Assembly (NCBI GenBank): GCA_013150915.1
Contig: JAADJE010000068.1
Location: 1-40,516 of the forward strand
Origin: Gammaproteobacteria bacterium
Lineage (GTDB): Bacteria > Pseudomonadota > Gammaproteobacteria > BMS3Bbin11
Length of the DNA: 40,516 nucleotides
Reading direction: 5' to 3'
In this document: positions 1 to 8,189 of the stretch, piece by piece
Layout: each line of letters begins with the position of its first letter
How positions within the stretch are numbered: position 1 is the stretch's first letter
Translations under genes and position numbers: made by a program
Notes under the pieces: model-generated
Told to the model about the DNA's origin: nothing
Database searches by the model: none
The model's input: only the letters and a program-made list of their open reading frames with translations

Positions 1-54
1 TTAAGGAAAGAAGATGATCCTTTTGATGAGTTTGACCACGCTGGATATGCCTGA
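1..54 (+). CDS. Possible C-terminal end of a truncated gene (left edge)
   Basis: Frame 1 is open from the window edge to a TGA at 52-54. The last 17 residues are acidic and end in DEFDHAGYA. This could be the tail of a real protein, but the fragment is too short to assign a family. A competing short frame starts at the ATG at position 14 and runs about 45 codons with no recognisable features. Nothing proves either is translated. Confidence 0.22.
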   Translation, partial: LRKEDDPFDEFDHAGYA

Positions 55-501
55 CCATGTGTTCCAGCCGGCGTGTTTGCCGTCGCTTCGCTTTGGCAAT
101 CACGCGGCTAAATACGAGCGTTATTTAATGACCGCTTCTGGCCGATAGCACTCATTTATTTTATTTCAATAATTGTCTGCTATGGGGAATTAATAAAATA
201 TTTCAGAATGTAGGATATGTCTGCCATGTCTCGTAAGCGGATATCCCAGCCAGCACTATGCTAAGGTTCTGCACAAATTTTGCTCTCAAATTCCCTTTTG
301 GGTTTCGAGTACGGATGAAACAGAATCGCGCCGTGACGGCGCTCCTACGATGTTGCCTTTGATGTTGACCTTTGAATCCCGTTCAGGCTTGCCGAGAAGC
401 GGAGATTGAGCATCGCAGGGAACCCGAAGGGCAAGCATGCGAGGGCCCTTTATGGGCGAAAAACACGGATCAATTCAGGAAAAAAATAAAAAATGAAACT
501 C
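55..501. other. Intergenic spacer with palindromes, no supported gene
   Basis: I see no convincing gene here. A short open frame that starts near 372 and runs into the protease gene on the opposite strand has no family features and is treated as chance. The spacer holds a REP-like palindrome (326-350), inverted 7-bp arms GCTTGCC/GGCAAGC at 387-393 and 430-436, and a 27-bp stretch (455-481) that recurs inverted at the far end of the window. It lies downstream of the minus-strand protease gene. No clear hairpin-plus-T-run terminator was found. Confidence 0.6.
326..350. repeat. REP-like palindrome
   Basis: Positions 328-342 form a perfect 7-bp stem, GCGCCGT and ACGGCGC, around a single base, followed by GCTCCTACGA. 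This layout is typical of short REP-type palindromes scattered between gammaproteobacterial genes. It is G+C-rich in an otherwise A+T-leaning spacer. I see no second full copy in this window, so membership of a repeat family is inference. Confidence 0.5.
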
Positions 502-2571
502 TTAAAACCGAGAAGAAAAATTTACCATCGTTCCATAACGTCCGCGAGCCACTTGTTCGTTCAACCCATTCGGGTCTGTACGATAGATCATATAGGCCGC
601 CAGTCCTGACTGCTTGCCTAACGGCAGGTGATAACCCAGTTCAATATCTGTTTCCCGTTTTGTACTGCCAAGATCAATACGTTCGGTTTGCCTGAGCGTA
701 TTACCGGACACAAAATCGATGCCTGTTGGTACAGAGAGTGACACTTCACCCCGATTGACATGCAGGGGACTTGATAAGGTCAGACTGACCCGATCATTTT
801 TTCTTATCAGGCCGGTAGCTGATATACCCATGGCATAGCTGCTACTGCGTATACCTGTAAATTGCTGCAGCAGCCCTTTCTTTCTATCATTGACCAGGGT
901 AAACCCCTGGGAATAGATGGAATGAATTGAAATTTTCCGATTCAACTTTAGCCTCGCCGTAACCCCCACTGCCAGGGTCTCTGAGGTATCTACACTGAAA
1001 GCCCCGGCCGAAGCACCGCCAAATAGACTGCCCTGCTCGTTAAGACCAGAGAACTGCAGCCCCAGTCTCAGTTTCTCGTGAGGCTGTATACTGCCCTCAA
1101 GTAATACAGACTTGCTTTTCACTCCAAAGTCTCTTTTATCATCCATGCTGACGACACCTAACTTGACATCTATACCACTCTTAGTCTTGTAACCTGCCAG
1201 TGCCATATTGGCGCTGGCAGCAAAACCGGCATAGGGGGCAGTGAGATTGCGTCGATCAAACAGGGTGATTCCGCTAGTCTCTTCAGCCAGCCCAAAAAAC
1301 TGGCGCGGATCAAGATTCAAATTTAATGCGTAGTAGGCGCCATTTTGCCCTCTCTGATAAAGCGACATCGACCAATTCTCAATATTCTCTTTATCTTCCA
1401 GCTCAGGCACTGCATACAGACGCTGTGCCGGATTGCGATCATACCAAATGGCCATTTGCAATCTATCTGTCACCGCTAGTCTTGCCATTTCGGTTGTACG
1501 ACGTAAATTCTGTATCATCCTCTCCAACGATAAACCTTCGCTATGTACCGTTATCAGATCAGTAAGATCAATCTGGTACGGTCGGTTATAGCTATCCACT
1601 ACAACCGCTTTTTTAAGCGATTTATTTCTGATAATAATTGCCGCCGCCACTCCTGCGCCAACAACCAGTCCAGCTACCAGTGCGCTTGAACCACCACTAT
1701 CGCTGGAGGTGCCTGGAATACTCAGATCACCCTGTGGTTGTAACGCCGCTGCTGTGTTTAGTCTGCCACGACCATAGACCGTATCTGTCCCTGGTACACC
1801 AAGGTCATCGGCTGAATTAAAGATAATTTCTGCTATTTGCTGAGCACTAAGACCTGGGTTCTGAGTCAATATCGCCGCAGCAGTACCCGATACATATGGC
1901 GCTGCAAAAGAGGTCCCGATAAAATTTGAAAAACTGGAGTAGCCCGGTGCAACAACATAAAATTGCTGACTGTTCCCGGCTCGATTGCTGTACGACGCTA
2001 TCAAACCGTTTCTGTCCAGCGCACCGACGGCAATTGCTGAACCTCCAAACAACGCGGCCAGACTTGCTGGAAATGTGGGGTTAGGCTGCCCACCGTTACC
2101 CGCTGCAATAACAAACAACTTTCCAGCCCATGCGGAACTCTGCATTGATGCTGTGAGTGCCTGGCTATAGAAATTTGTCAAACTACCCAGACTAAGATTG
2201 ATCACTTTTGAATCACTATTGCTCGCGACAGTTACACCGGCAATCACCAGTGCTTCGGAGGATAAGCCACTACTATCAAGTACCCGTATCGGCATGATCT
2301 TGTTCTGCTCATTAACACTGGCAATAATACGTGACACAGTGGTTCCGTGCTGCAGGGGCATTTCATCAAAAGGGTTGTCATCACCATCGATCAAATCCAC
2401 CCCAGGAACAATTCTACCCACAAGGTCTGCATAACCGGGGTTGACCCCTGAATCAATGACGGCGACCGTTTCTGCATAAACCTGTGAAGGCAGCAGTAGG
2501 CCTGCATAGAGGATTAAAGATGATACCGCTGAAAATAGGTGCCTACATAATCCCTGCTTTTCTTCTGTCAT
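502..2571 (-). CDS. Secreted S8 (subtilisin-like) serine protease with outer-membrane barrel-like C-terminus
   Basis: Predicted exported endopeptidase. The start at 2571 is chosen because AGGA lies just upstream and a good signal peptide follows at once (hydrophobic core, then cleavage after QVYA). The frame is open back to 2724, but that extra 51-residue stretch is Lys/Arg-rich and has no Shine-Dalgarno. Numbered from 2724, the triad is Asp91 (VAVIDSG), His126 (QHGTTV) and Ser272 (GTSFAAPYVSG), with oxyanion Asn210 (AAGN). The catalytic Asp falls only about 7 residues after the predicted cleavage site, so no I9-type propeptide is visible. A Gly/Ala-rich hydrophobic stretch at about 345-367 follows the catalytic domain. 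The last 270 or so residues alternate polar and apolar in beta-barrel style and end in Phe, as expected for BAM-assembled barrels. The overall plan suggests a type V (autotransporter-like) protease. Family call is strong; barrel is inference. Confidence 0.85.
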   Translation of the reverse strand: MTEEKQGLCRHLFSAVSSLILYAGLLLPSQVYAETVAVIDSGVNPGYADLVGRIVPGVDLIDGDDNPFDEMPLQHGTTVSRIIASVNEQNKIMPIRVLDSSGLSSEALVIAGVTVASNSDSKVINLSLGSLTNFYSQALTASMQSSAWAGKLFVIAAGNGGQPNPTFPASLAALFGGSAIAVGALDRNGLIASYSNRAGNSQQFYVVAPGYSSFSNFIGTSFAAPYVSGTAAAILTQNPGLSAQQIAEIIFNSADDLGVPGTDTVYGRGRLNTAAALQPQGDLSIPGTSSDSGGSSALVAGLVVGAGVAAAIIIRNKSLKKAVVVDSYNRPYQIDLTDLITVHSEGLSLERMIQNLRRTTEMARLAVTDRLQMAIWYDRNPAQRLYAVPELEDKENIENWSMSLYQRGQNGAYYALNLNLDPRQFFGLAEETSGITLFDRRNLTAPYAGFAASANMALAGYKTKSGIDVKLGVVSMDDKRDFGVKSKSVLLEGSIQPHEKLRLGLQFSGLNEQGSLFGGASAGAFSVDTSETLAVGVTARLKLNRKISIHSIYSQGFTLVNDRKKGLLQQFTGIRSSSYAMGISATGLIRKNDRVSLTLSSPLHVNRGEVSLSVPTGIDFVSGNTLRQTERIDLGSTKRETDIELGYHLPLGKQSGLAAYMIYRTDPNGLNEQVARGRYGTMVNFSSRF

Positions 2572-2736
2572 TGGGGTTCCTGGTGCCATCTCGATTAGGT
2601 TGACGCGATTAGCATACATTGAAGCATCCTTTTTTGCCGCAATTCTTTGACGAATATTTCGTCCTTTTTTCTGTTTATTTCTTCTTTTTTTGTACTGACG
2701 AACAGGTGGTTTCTTATACTCCATGTACGAGTTTAT

Positions 2737-2758
2737 GAATTGATCAGAGGTTCCTTAA
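2737..2758. repeat. Short dispersed repeat, copy 1
   Basis: This 22-bp stretch beginning GAATTGATCAG matches positions 12996-13017 at 19 of 22 bases in the same orientation. It lies between the exonuclease III gene and the protease gene, upstream of the protease signal-peptide start. Function unknown. Confidence 0.35.
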
Positions 2759-2774
2759 CGTTGGTACCGCCCCC

Positions 2775-3554
2775 TCAACCCACTAAATCGTAATCGTAAT
2801 CAACAATTAGTGGAGAATGATCAGAAAATCGTTTCTTCTTGTAAATGGATGTCGCCACAGCTTTTTCTGCAATACCAGGCGTAGCAATCTGATAGTCTAT
2901 ACGCCAACCTGTATTATTGTCCCAGGCCCGCCCACGGTTCGACCACCAGGTATACTGTCCTTCTCCCTGCTCCAGCAACCTGAATGTATCCACATATCCC
3001 GCTTCATCAATCAGCCAGTCCATCCAGGCACGCTCATCGGGTAGAAAACCGGAATTATTCTGGTTACTGCGCCAGTTCTTTAGATCGATCTGCTTATGCG
3101 CGATATTCCAGTCACCGCAAATCAGATATTCCCTGCCGGAGGCTCGCATATCAAGCAGGAGTGGTTTCATTCTGTCCATCATATCGTATTTGAAGTCCTG
3201 TCTTTCTTGCTTGCTGGAACCGGAAGGCATATAGAGTGAAATAATACTGAGATTGCCATAGTCTGCCTGGATGTATCGACCTTCAGCATCGATATCCGGC
3301 CAACCCAGGCCATAAACTACCTTGTCGGGCTGATAACGACAGTACAGTGCGACACCACTGTAGCCTCTCTTTTCGGCATCGTGAAAAAAACTGTGCATAC
3401 TTGGCGGGTGATACAGTTTATCCGTCAACTGGAATTCCTGTGCCTTGGTCTCCTGAATGCAGACAACATCTGCACGTTGTCTCAACATCCAGTCATAAAA
3501 ACCTTTCCTGGCGGCCGCACGTATACCATTCGTGTTGACAGTTATTATTCTCAT
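2775..3554 (-). CDS. xth: Exodeoxyribonuclease III (AP endonuclease)
   Basis: Cleaves DNA at abasic sites and removes nucleotides from 3' ends during base excision repair. The 259-residue length is close to E. coli ExoIII (268). It fits the EEP/ExoIII fold: metal-site Asn7 in ITVNTNG and Glu35 in CIQETKAQ, the central CGDWNIAH motif carrying the Asp/Asn pair, and the C-terminal RIDYQIATP and FSDHSPL motifs with the catalytic Asp-His. A purine-rich GGGAGAG lies upstream of the ATG. The gene diverges from pyrE across about 120 bp. Whether it belongs to the XthA or ExoA-like subgroup cannot be settled by eye. Confidence 0.93.
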   Translation of the reverse strand: MRIITVNTNGIRAAARKGFYDWMLRQRADVVCIQETKAQEFQLTDKLYHPPSMHSFFHDAEKRGYSGVALYCRYQPDKVVYGLGWPDIDAEGRYIQADYGNLSIISLYMPSGSSKQERQDFKYDMMDRMKPLLLDMRASGREYLICGDWNIAHKQIDLKNWRSNQNNSGFLPDERAWMDWLIDEAGYVDTFRLLEQGEGQYTWWSNRGRAWDNNTGWRIDYQIATPGIAEKAVATSIYKKKRFSDHSPLIVDYDYDLVG

Positions 3555-3673
3555 GCTTTCGCTCTCTCCCTCGTCCCATCTTACCCACTGTTCGTAAGTA
3601 AGGCCATTTTCATTCCGTCTCCTTGCCTATAGAATACAACAGTCAATTCAATATAAAAATATGGGCCATCACC

Positions 3674-4318
3674 ATGCAGGATTTCCGTAAAGAGTTTCTT
3701 GATTTCGCCATTCAAGCCGGTGTATTACGTTTTGGCCAGTTCACCTTGAAGTCAGGTCGAAGTAGCCCCTATTTTTTTAATACAGGCCTGTTTAACAGCG
3801 GAAATGGTCTGGCCCAGCTAGGTCGATTTTATGCCCGCGCCATTAGTCAATCAGGTATAAAATTCGACATGATATTTGGCCCTGCTTATAAGGGCATACC
3901 CCTTGCAGCCGCGACGGTTATTGCCCTGTCAGACTACCACGGACTGGACATCCCCTATGCCTTCGATCGCAAGGAGGCAAAAAACCACGGTGAAGGCGGC
4001 AATATCGTCGGTGCACCACTACAAGGCCGGGTACTGATCATTGATGACGTCATTACATCAGGCCTGTCCGCTACTTATTCGATAGAACTGATCAGGGAAA
4101 ACGGGGCTGAAGCTGCAGGCTTTGTTATCGCGCTCGACCGTCAGGAAAAGACAACTGAAAGTGAGACATCAGCATTACAATCACTGCAGCAGGATCAAAA
4201 CCTGCCGGTCTTCAGTATCGCCACACTGGAAGATCTGGTGGAGCTTCTGCAGCAGGATTCAGAAAAATCTGAAATATTGTCAGAAATAGAGACCTATAGG
4301 GAGAAATACGGTTGCTAA
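3674..4318 (+). CDS. pyrE: Orotate phosphoribosyltransferase
   Basis: Joins orotate to PRPP to make OMP, the fifth step of de novo pyrimidine synthesis, in the cytoplasm. The start at 3674 gives 214 residues, matching E. coli PyrE (213); the frame is open upstream to 3623, but those 17 residues do not look like PyrE. The PRPP-binding motif is VLIIDDVITSG at residues 120-130. The flexible catalytic loop is around DRKEAKNHGEGG (98-109), and the substrate-binding KSGRSSPYF lies near the N-terminus. No strong Shine-Dalgarno is visible. It diverges from exonuclease III and is followed after 37 bp by cca in the same direction. Confidence 0.96.
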   Translation: MQDFRKEFLDFAIQAGVLRFGQFTLKSGRSSPYFFNTGLFNSGNGLAQLGRFYARAISQSGIKFDMIFGPAYKGIPLAAATVIALSDYHGLDIPYAFDRKEAKNHGEGGNIVGAPLQGRVLIIDDVITSGLSATYSIELIRENGAEAAGFVIALDRQEKTTESETSALQSLQQDQNLPVFSIATLEDLVELLQQDSEKSEILSEIETYREKYGC

Positions 4319-4355
4319 ACCTAAACCAGGACAAACCATCCGGCCCTGAATCATA

Positions 4356-5591
4356 ATGGAAATCTACCTTGTTGGCGGTGCTGTGCGTGACGGCTTGCTC
4401 AAGCAGGCTTCCAGGGATAATGACTGGGTAGTTACCGGTGCAACCCCACAACAGATGGCTGATCTGGGGTATAAACCTGTCGGCAGGGACTTTCCGGTTT
4501 TCCTACACCCGGAAACAAAGGAAGAATACGCGCTGGCACGAACCGAGAAGAAAAAGGGGCACGGCTATCATGGTTTTGTTTTCCACACATCACCCGATGT
4601 CACACTAGAAGAGGATCTCGCACGCCGGGACCTCACCATCAATGCCATGGCACAGGATAGCGATGGCAATATCATCGACCCCTATGGCGGTCGTGATGAT
4701 TTAAAAAAAGGCCTGCTGCGTCACGTTTCGGATGCCTTTATCGAGGATCCAGTCAGATTATTGCGTGTCGCCCGCTATGCAGCTCGCTATGCAAAGCTCG
4801 GTTTCACTATAGCCGAAGAAACTCAGCAACTGTTAAAACAGATCGTCACTTCTGGAGAAGTAAATGAGCTGGTTGCCGAACGTGTCTGGAACGAGATCAG
4901 CGGTGCATTGGATGAAGAGACCCCTTCTGTGTTCTTCATTGCACTCAGGCAGTGCAATGCGCTAGCCGTATTATTACCTGAAGTTGACCGCTTATTTGGT
5001 GTTCCACAAACACCCGTTTACCACCCGGAGATTGATACTGGGGTACACACCATGATGGTTGTTGATATGGCCGCACATTTTGGTGCCGACACTTCCGTCC
5101 GCTTTGCCGCCCTCTGTCATGACCTGGGCAAAGGAACGACAGCGCCCTCCCGCTTACCTAAACATATCGCCCATGAGACACGCGGGCTAGCGATAATCAG
5201 GAACTTGTGTGAACGATTTCGCATTCCTGCTGCTCACAAACAAATAGCAGAACGGGTATGCGAATATCATACCCATTGCCATCATGCTGCTGAACTGCGA
5301 ATATCGACTATACTGAAGGTCCTGCAGGCACTGGATGTATTTCGACGACCACAGAGACTGGATAATTTTCTATTAGCTTGTGAAGCAGATGCGCGGGGCA
5401 GGACGGGGTTTGAAAACTCAGCCTATCCTCAGGCAGATATTTTCAGGGCCTGCTTCATGGCGGCGAATCAGGTCGACATCAAAGATCTGGTCAGCTCAGG
5501 GGTGGGTGGTAAGGAAATACAACGTCAACTAAAAAGCAGACGAGAACAGGCAATCGGTAAAGCACTTGAGTTTTTCAAATCAGGTGAGTAA
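4356..5591 (+). CDS. cca: Multifunctional CCA tRNA nucleotidyltransferase
   Basis: Adds or repairs the 3' CCA of tRNAs without a nucleic-acid template. At 411 residues it matches the gammaproteobacterial long form (E. coli 412). The N-terminal head shows GGAVRD (7-12) and the two metal-binding acids of DND (21-23). The neck contains RRDLTINAMA (90-99) and EDPVRLLRVAR (130-140). A C-terminal HD phosphohydrolase domain is present, with His255-Asp256 in CHDLGKG, so the 2',3'-phosphodiesterase and phosphatase activities known for the E. coli enzyme are likely. It follows pyrE closely and could share its transcript. Confidence 0.96.
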   Translation: MEIYLVGGAVRDGLLKQASRDNDWVVTGATPQQMADLGYKPVGRDFPVFLHPETKEEYALARTEKKKGHGYHGFVFHTSPDVTLEEDLARRDLTINAMAQDSDGNIIDPYGGRDDLKKGLLRHVSDAFIEDPVRLLRVARYAARYAKLGFTIAEETQQLLKQIVTSGEVNELVAERVWNEISGALDEETPSVFFIALRQCNALAVLLPEVDRLFGVPQTPVYHPEIDTGVHTMMVVDMAAHFGADTSVRFAALCHDLGKGTTAPSRLPKHIAHETRGLAIIRNLCERFRIPAAHKQIAERVCEYHTHCHHAAELRISTILKVLQALDVFRRPQRLDNFLLACEADARGRTGFENSAYPQADIFRACFMAANQVDIKDLVSSGVGGKEIQRQLKSRREQAIGKALEFFKSGE

Positions 5592-5681
5592 AGACTAAAG
5601 GATACCTCTATTGGGTATTCAAACTCTTAGGAATCACGAGATAAGCTAGACAGACAAGGCGATACTGCTAATAATTGCTAT

Positions 5682-7559
5682 ATGGCTGATAAAAAAGACA
5701 AAACACCATCGGAAGAGAGCGCGGAATCTGAATTAACCACCAGCAATTCGCTTGAGAAACCTTTGCTCGATGAAAAACCGCCTAAAGAAACGGCGGATAT
5801 CGACACTTCATATCTCACACTTGATGAAACATCGGGGCAATCTAACGATACGCTAGAAACTGTACAGGATCTTGAAACACCTGCCATTGATACCTCTCAC
5901 CTGTCCCTGGAAGAGGACGACAAGACAAAACCTTCAAATCGTCCCACTGAAGATTTAAGCCAGGACAACAATAAGACAGATGAAGGGACTCCCTCAGATG
6001 AACCACAGGCTGATACTTCAGTAGATAAACCGGAACCCGCCGAAAAGTCGCTTTTTGTTAAAAACCCACTGGCAAAAAAAGCAGCTGGACCGTCTGTAGA
6101 TTTACCTTCAGAAAAAGAGGCTCAGGCGCCGGCAAAGAGGGATGAGACTGAGCAGGTAATGCTGGCCACAGGGGTCTCTGACGCAGAATTTGATAAAGAG
6201 ATTCAGGCTGATACTGCAGGCAAGGCCCCCTCTAAAAACCCTAAAAGTGACGAAGACAGGCATTCTGAAGGCCCCATTAAATCCATTCTGGAAACAGTAA
6301 AAAAACCCGAAAGTATCGTCCGGAAAGCCTGGTCAGACAGCTCTACCCGACGATATCTTATCGATAATATCGAATCTTTTCGGGCTAAAGATGAAGATCA
6401 GAACATGGAAAGTGTCATCGAAAATGTTTACGGTGGTGCTATCGAAAAAAAAATTGCACCCGGCAAGTTTCTTAAGGAGAATTTATTATTCAGTTTTTTA
6501 CTTCTCATCTTCCTGTTCCTGGTAGGATGGAAAGTTGCTGGCATCTTTTTCCCTGAATTTATGCCAGCACTCAATGATCAGATTATTGAAACTGTACAGA
6601 AAACGACAAATAAAAAAAGCGTCACCAAACCTACCAAAAAGAAAAAACTCATTGCAACAAATGTTGCAAATAAAGAAAAAATAGATGTGGTTCTTTCACA
6701 TTGTCTGATTGAACCCGACGCACGCATTGTGTTTACCCGTAACTTTGCCCGTGTCGGTTACGAATTCTCTCAACGACCTCCTCTGACTCTCTCCTATGAG
6801 GAAGTAAAATATTCCATTCGTTCCTGGGAAAACATGAATATGGAATTCTACATCAAGGATACCGTTTCCCGCTTTCGTGAACTTGCGAGACTCGCCCTTC
6901 CCATTATGCAAAATGCAAAAAAAATAGTTTCTGACTACAATCAGTCACTGTCACGGGTCAAAGAGCAGGTCAATACGCTGGAATATCGCATCCGTAACAT
7001 CCAGACCCGCGGCGGCAATCAGACAACCAACACGATTAACGAACGTATACCCTTACTTAGCAAATTAGATGAAATTAATGCAAGACTTGTAGATGAGCCG
7101 GATCAAAAGAGGTTCGATAAGCTACTGAAGAAAATGCTATTAGTTGAAAATATTTTATCCGGGCGCGAGAAGCCGAAAAGACTCGAACCGGATCAACTCA
7201 CGGAAGATGACCCCGAATGGTTGCTGAGCACGGCTGAAACACCATCAAGTGATATCGCAACCCCGATCATTGGTAAGGTACTGCCTTCTATCGAGATACC
7301 CGCAGATAAACTTAGAAAGGTATTTCCCAAGCTAACGGCCTTCCGTCTGTCTGAACTCGAAAACGCACTGGATGACCTGCTAACATTAACTGCGTTAATC
7401 GTTTATCTTCCTGAGAACAAACTTATTCCTTATAAACTGGAGCTATCAGGCCTGAATCGGCGACTGAACAAAGTAATGAAGAAAGAACTTCCCGCATGGA
7501 TGAACGTTGACCGATGTCTGGCCAAAGGGCGTGCAGAAGTTTCTGCTGCTTCCGAATAA
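5682..7559 (+). CDS. Unrecognised single-pass membrane protein with long acidic N-terminal region
   Basis: Family not recognised. The 625-residue protein has three parts. Residues 1-260 are low-complexity, rich in Asp, Glu, Ser, Thr, Lys and Pro, and contain a repeated motif, DTSYLTLDE (41-49) and DTSHLSLEE (70-78). One strong transmembrane segment lies at about 267-290. A basic linker rich in Lys follows (about 308-335), then a 290-residue C-terminal part that is mostly helical, with coiled-coil-like stretches near 400-440. With no signal peptide, a cytoplasmic N-terminus and periplasmic C-terminus is the simplest topology, but this is inference. The start ATG at 5682 lacks a clear Shine-Dalgarno. 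It sits between cca and an ICMT-like gene, neither of which suggests a role. Long uninterrupted frame and normal codon use make it a real gene. Confidence 0.85.
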   Translation: MADKKDKTPSEESAESELTTSNSLEKPLLDEKPPKETADIDTSYLTLDETSGQSNDTLETVQDLETPAIDTSHLSLEEDDKTKPSNRPTEDLSQDNNKTDEGTPSDEPQADTSVDKPEPAEKSLFVKNPLAKKAAGPSVDLPSEKEAQAPAKRDETEQVMLATGVSDAEFDKEIQADTAGKAPSKNPKSDEDRHSEGPIKSILETVKKPESIVRKAWSDSSTRRYLIDNIESFRAKDEDQNMESVIENVYGGAIEKKIAPGKFLKENLLFSFLLLIFLFLVGWKVAGIFFPEFMPALNDQIIETVQKTTNKKSVTKPTKKKKLIATNVANKEKIDVVLSHCLIEPDARIVFTRNFARVGYEFSQRPPLTLSYEEVKYSIRSWENMNMEFYIKDTVSRFRELARLALPIMQNAKKIVSDYNQSLSRVKEQVNTLEYRIRNIQTRGGNQTTNTINERIPLLSKLDEINARLVDEPDQKRFDKLLKKMLLVENILSGREKPKRLEPDQLTEDDPEWLLSTAETPSSDIATPIIGKVLPSIEIPADKLRKVFPKLTAFRLSELENALDDLLTLTALIVYLPENKLIPYKLELSGLNRRLNKVMKKELPAWMNVDRCLAKGRAEVSAASE

Positions 7560-7628
7560 CAGATCATCCACAAATCGGTTAGAATATTCCGTCTTGAACC
7601 ACTACAACAGAATCTTCCACAGGCCACG

Positions 7629-8189
7629 ATGTTTTCTGATCTCTTCAATAATCCCACTCTACGTAAAAACTGGCTAAAAATTCGCTATCTGATCGGCGTA
7701 CTGATCCTTTTTTTACTGTTACGTTACATGAATACAGACTATCTACTGGTAGGTTTTCTGGTATCCCTGTTTGGAGAAATAATTCAGACCTGGAGTTTTG
7801 CATCCTTAATCAAGAACGTGGAGCTGACTGTCCGTGGACCCTATGTCATTGTCAGGAACCCCATGTATCTGGGTCGTTATTTCCTGGGTTTGGGTTTAGT
7901 TATCCTGCTCGACAACATCTGGCTTATTCTTATCTACACTGTGATCTACGTTTTATATATGGTCAACCGCGTCAATCGTGAGGAGGCCCGACTTGTCGGC
8001 CTGCTCGAGGGTTATGACGATTACCGTAACAAGGTTCGCTCCTTCCTGCCAACTAAAGGGGTCAGTGATACAAACGCTCTCTGGTATTTTAGCTGGGAGA
8101 CACTGCGCACAAACCACGGTGATCAGAACTTTGTCGTCTTTTTACTGATTTACGCCATCATCTTTTCTTATGTCATTTTCTTTAAGTAA
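7629..8189 (+). CDS. Isoprenylcysteine carboxyl methyltransferase (ICMT/PEMT)-family membrane protein
   Basis: A 186-residue polytopic membrane protein with several hydrophobic segments (about 18-58, 84-112 and 160-184). The family signature is visible: GPY (70-72), RNPMYLG (76-82) and the REEARL plus YDDYRNKVRSF stretch (117-139), which form the SAM-binding part of bacterial ICMT-like methyltransferases. In bacteria these proteins rarely act on prenylated proteins; substrates are mostly unknown and may be small molecules or lipids. Its 3' end overlaps the convergent comM gene by 22 bp. It may be transcribed with the unknown membrane protein 69 bp upstream. Confidence 0.8.
   Translation: MFSDLFNNPTLRKNWLKIRYLIGVLILFLLLRYMNTDYLLVGFLVSLFGEIIQTWSFASLIKNVELTVRGPYVIVRNPMYLGRYFLGLGLVILLDNIWLILIYTVIYVLYMVNRVNREEARLVGLLEGYDDYRNKVRSFLPTKGVSDTNALWYFSWETLRTNHGDQNFVVFLLIYAIIFSYVIFFK

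Noticed and set aside
372-695. Plus-strand open frame over the spacer and protease 3' end
   Set aside because: It begins in palindrome-rich spacer, half of it is antisense to the protease gene, and it has no family features.
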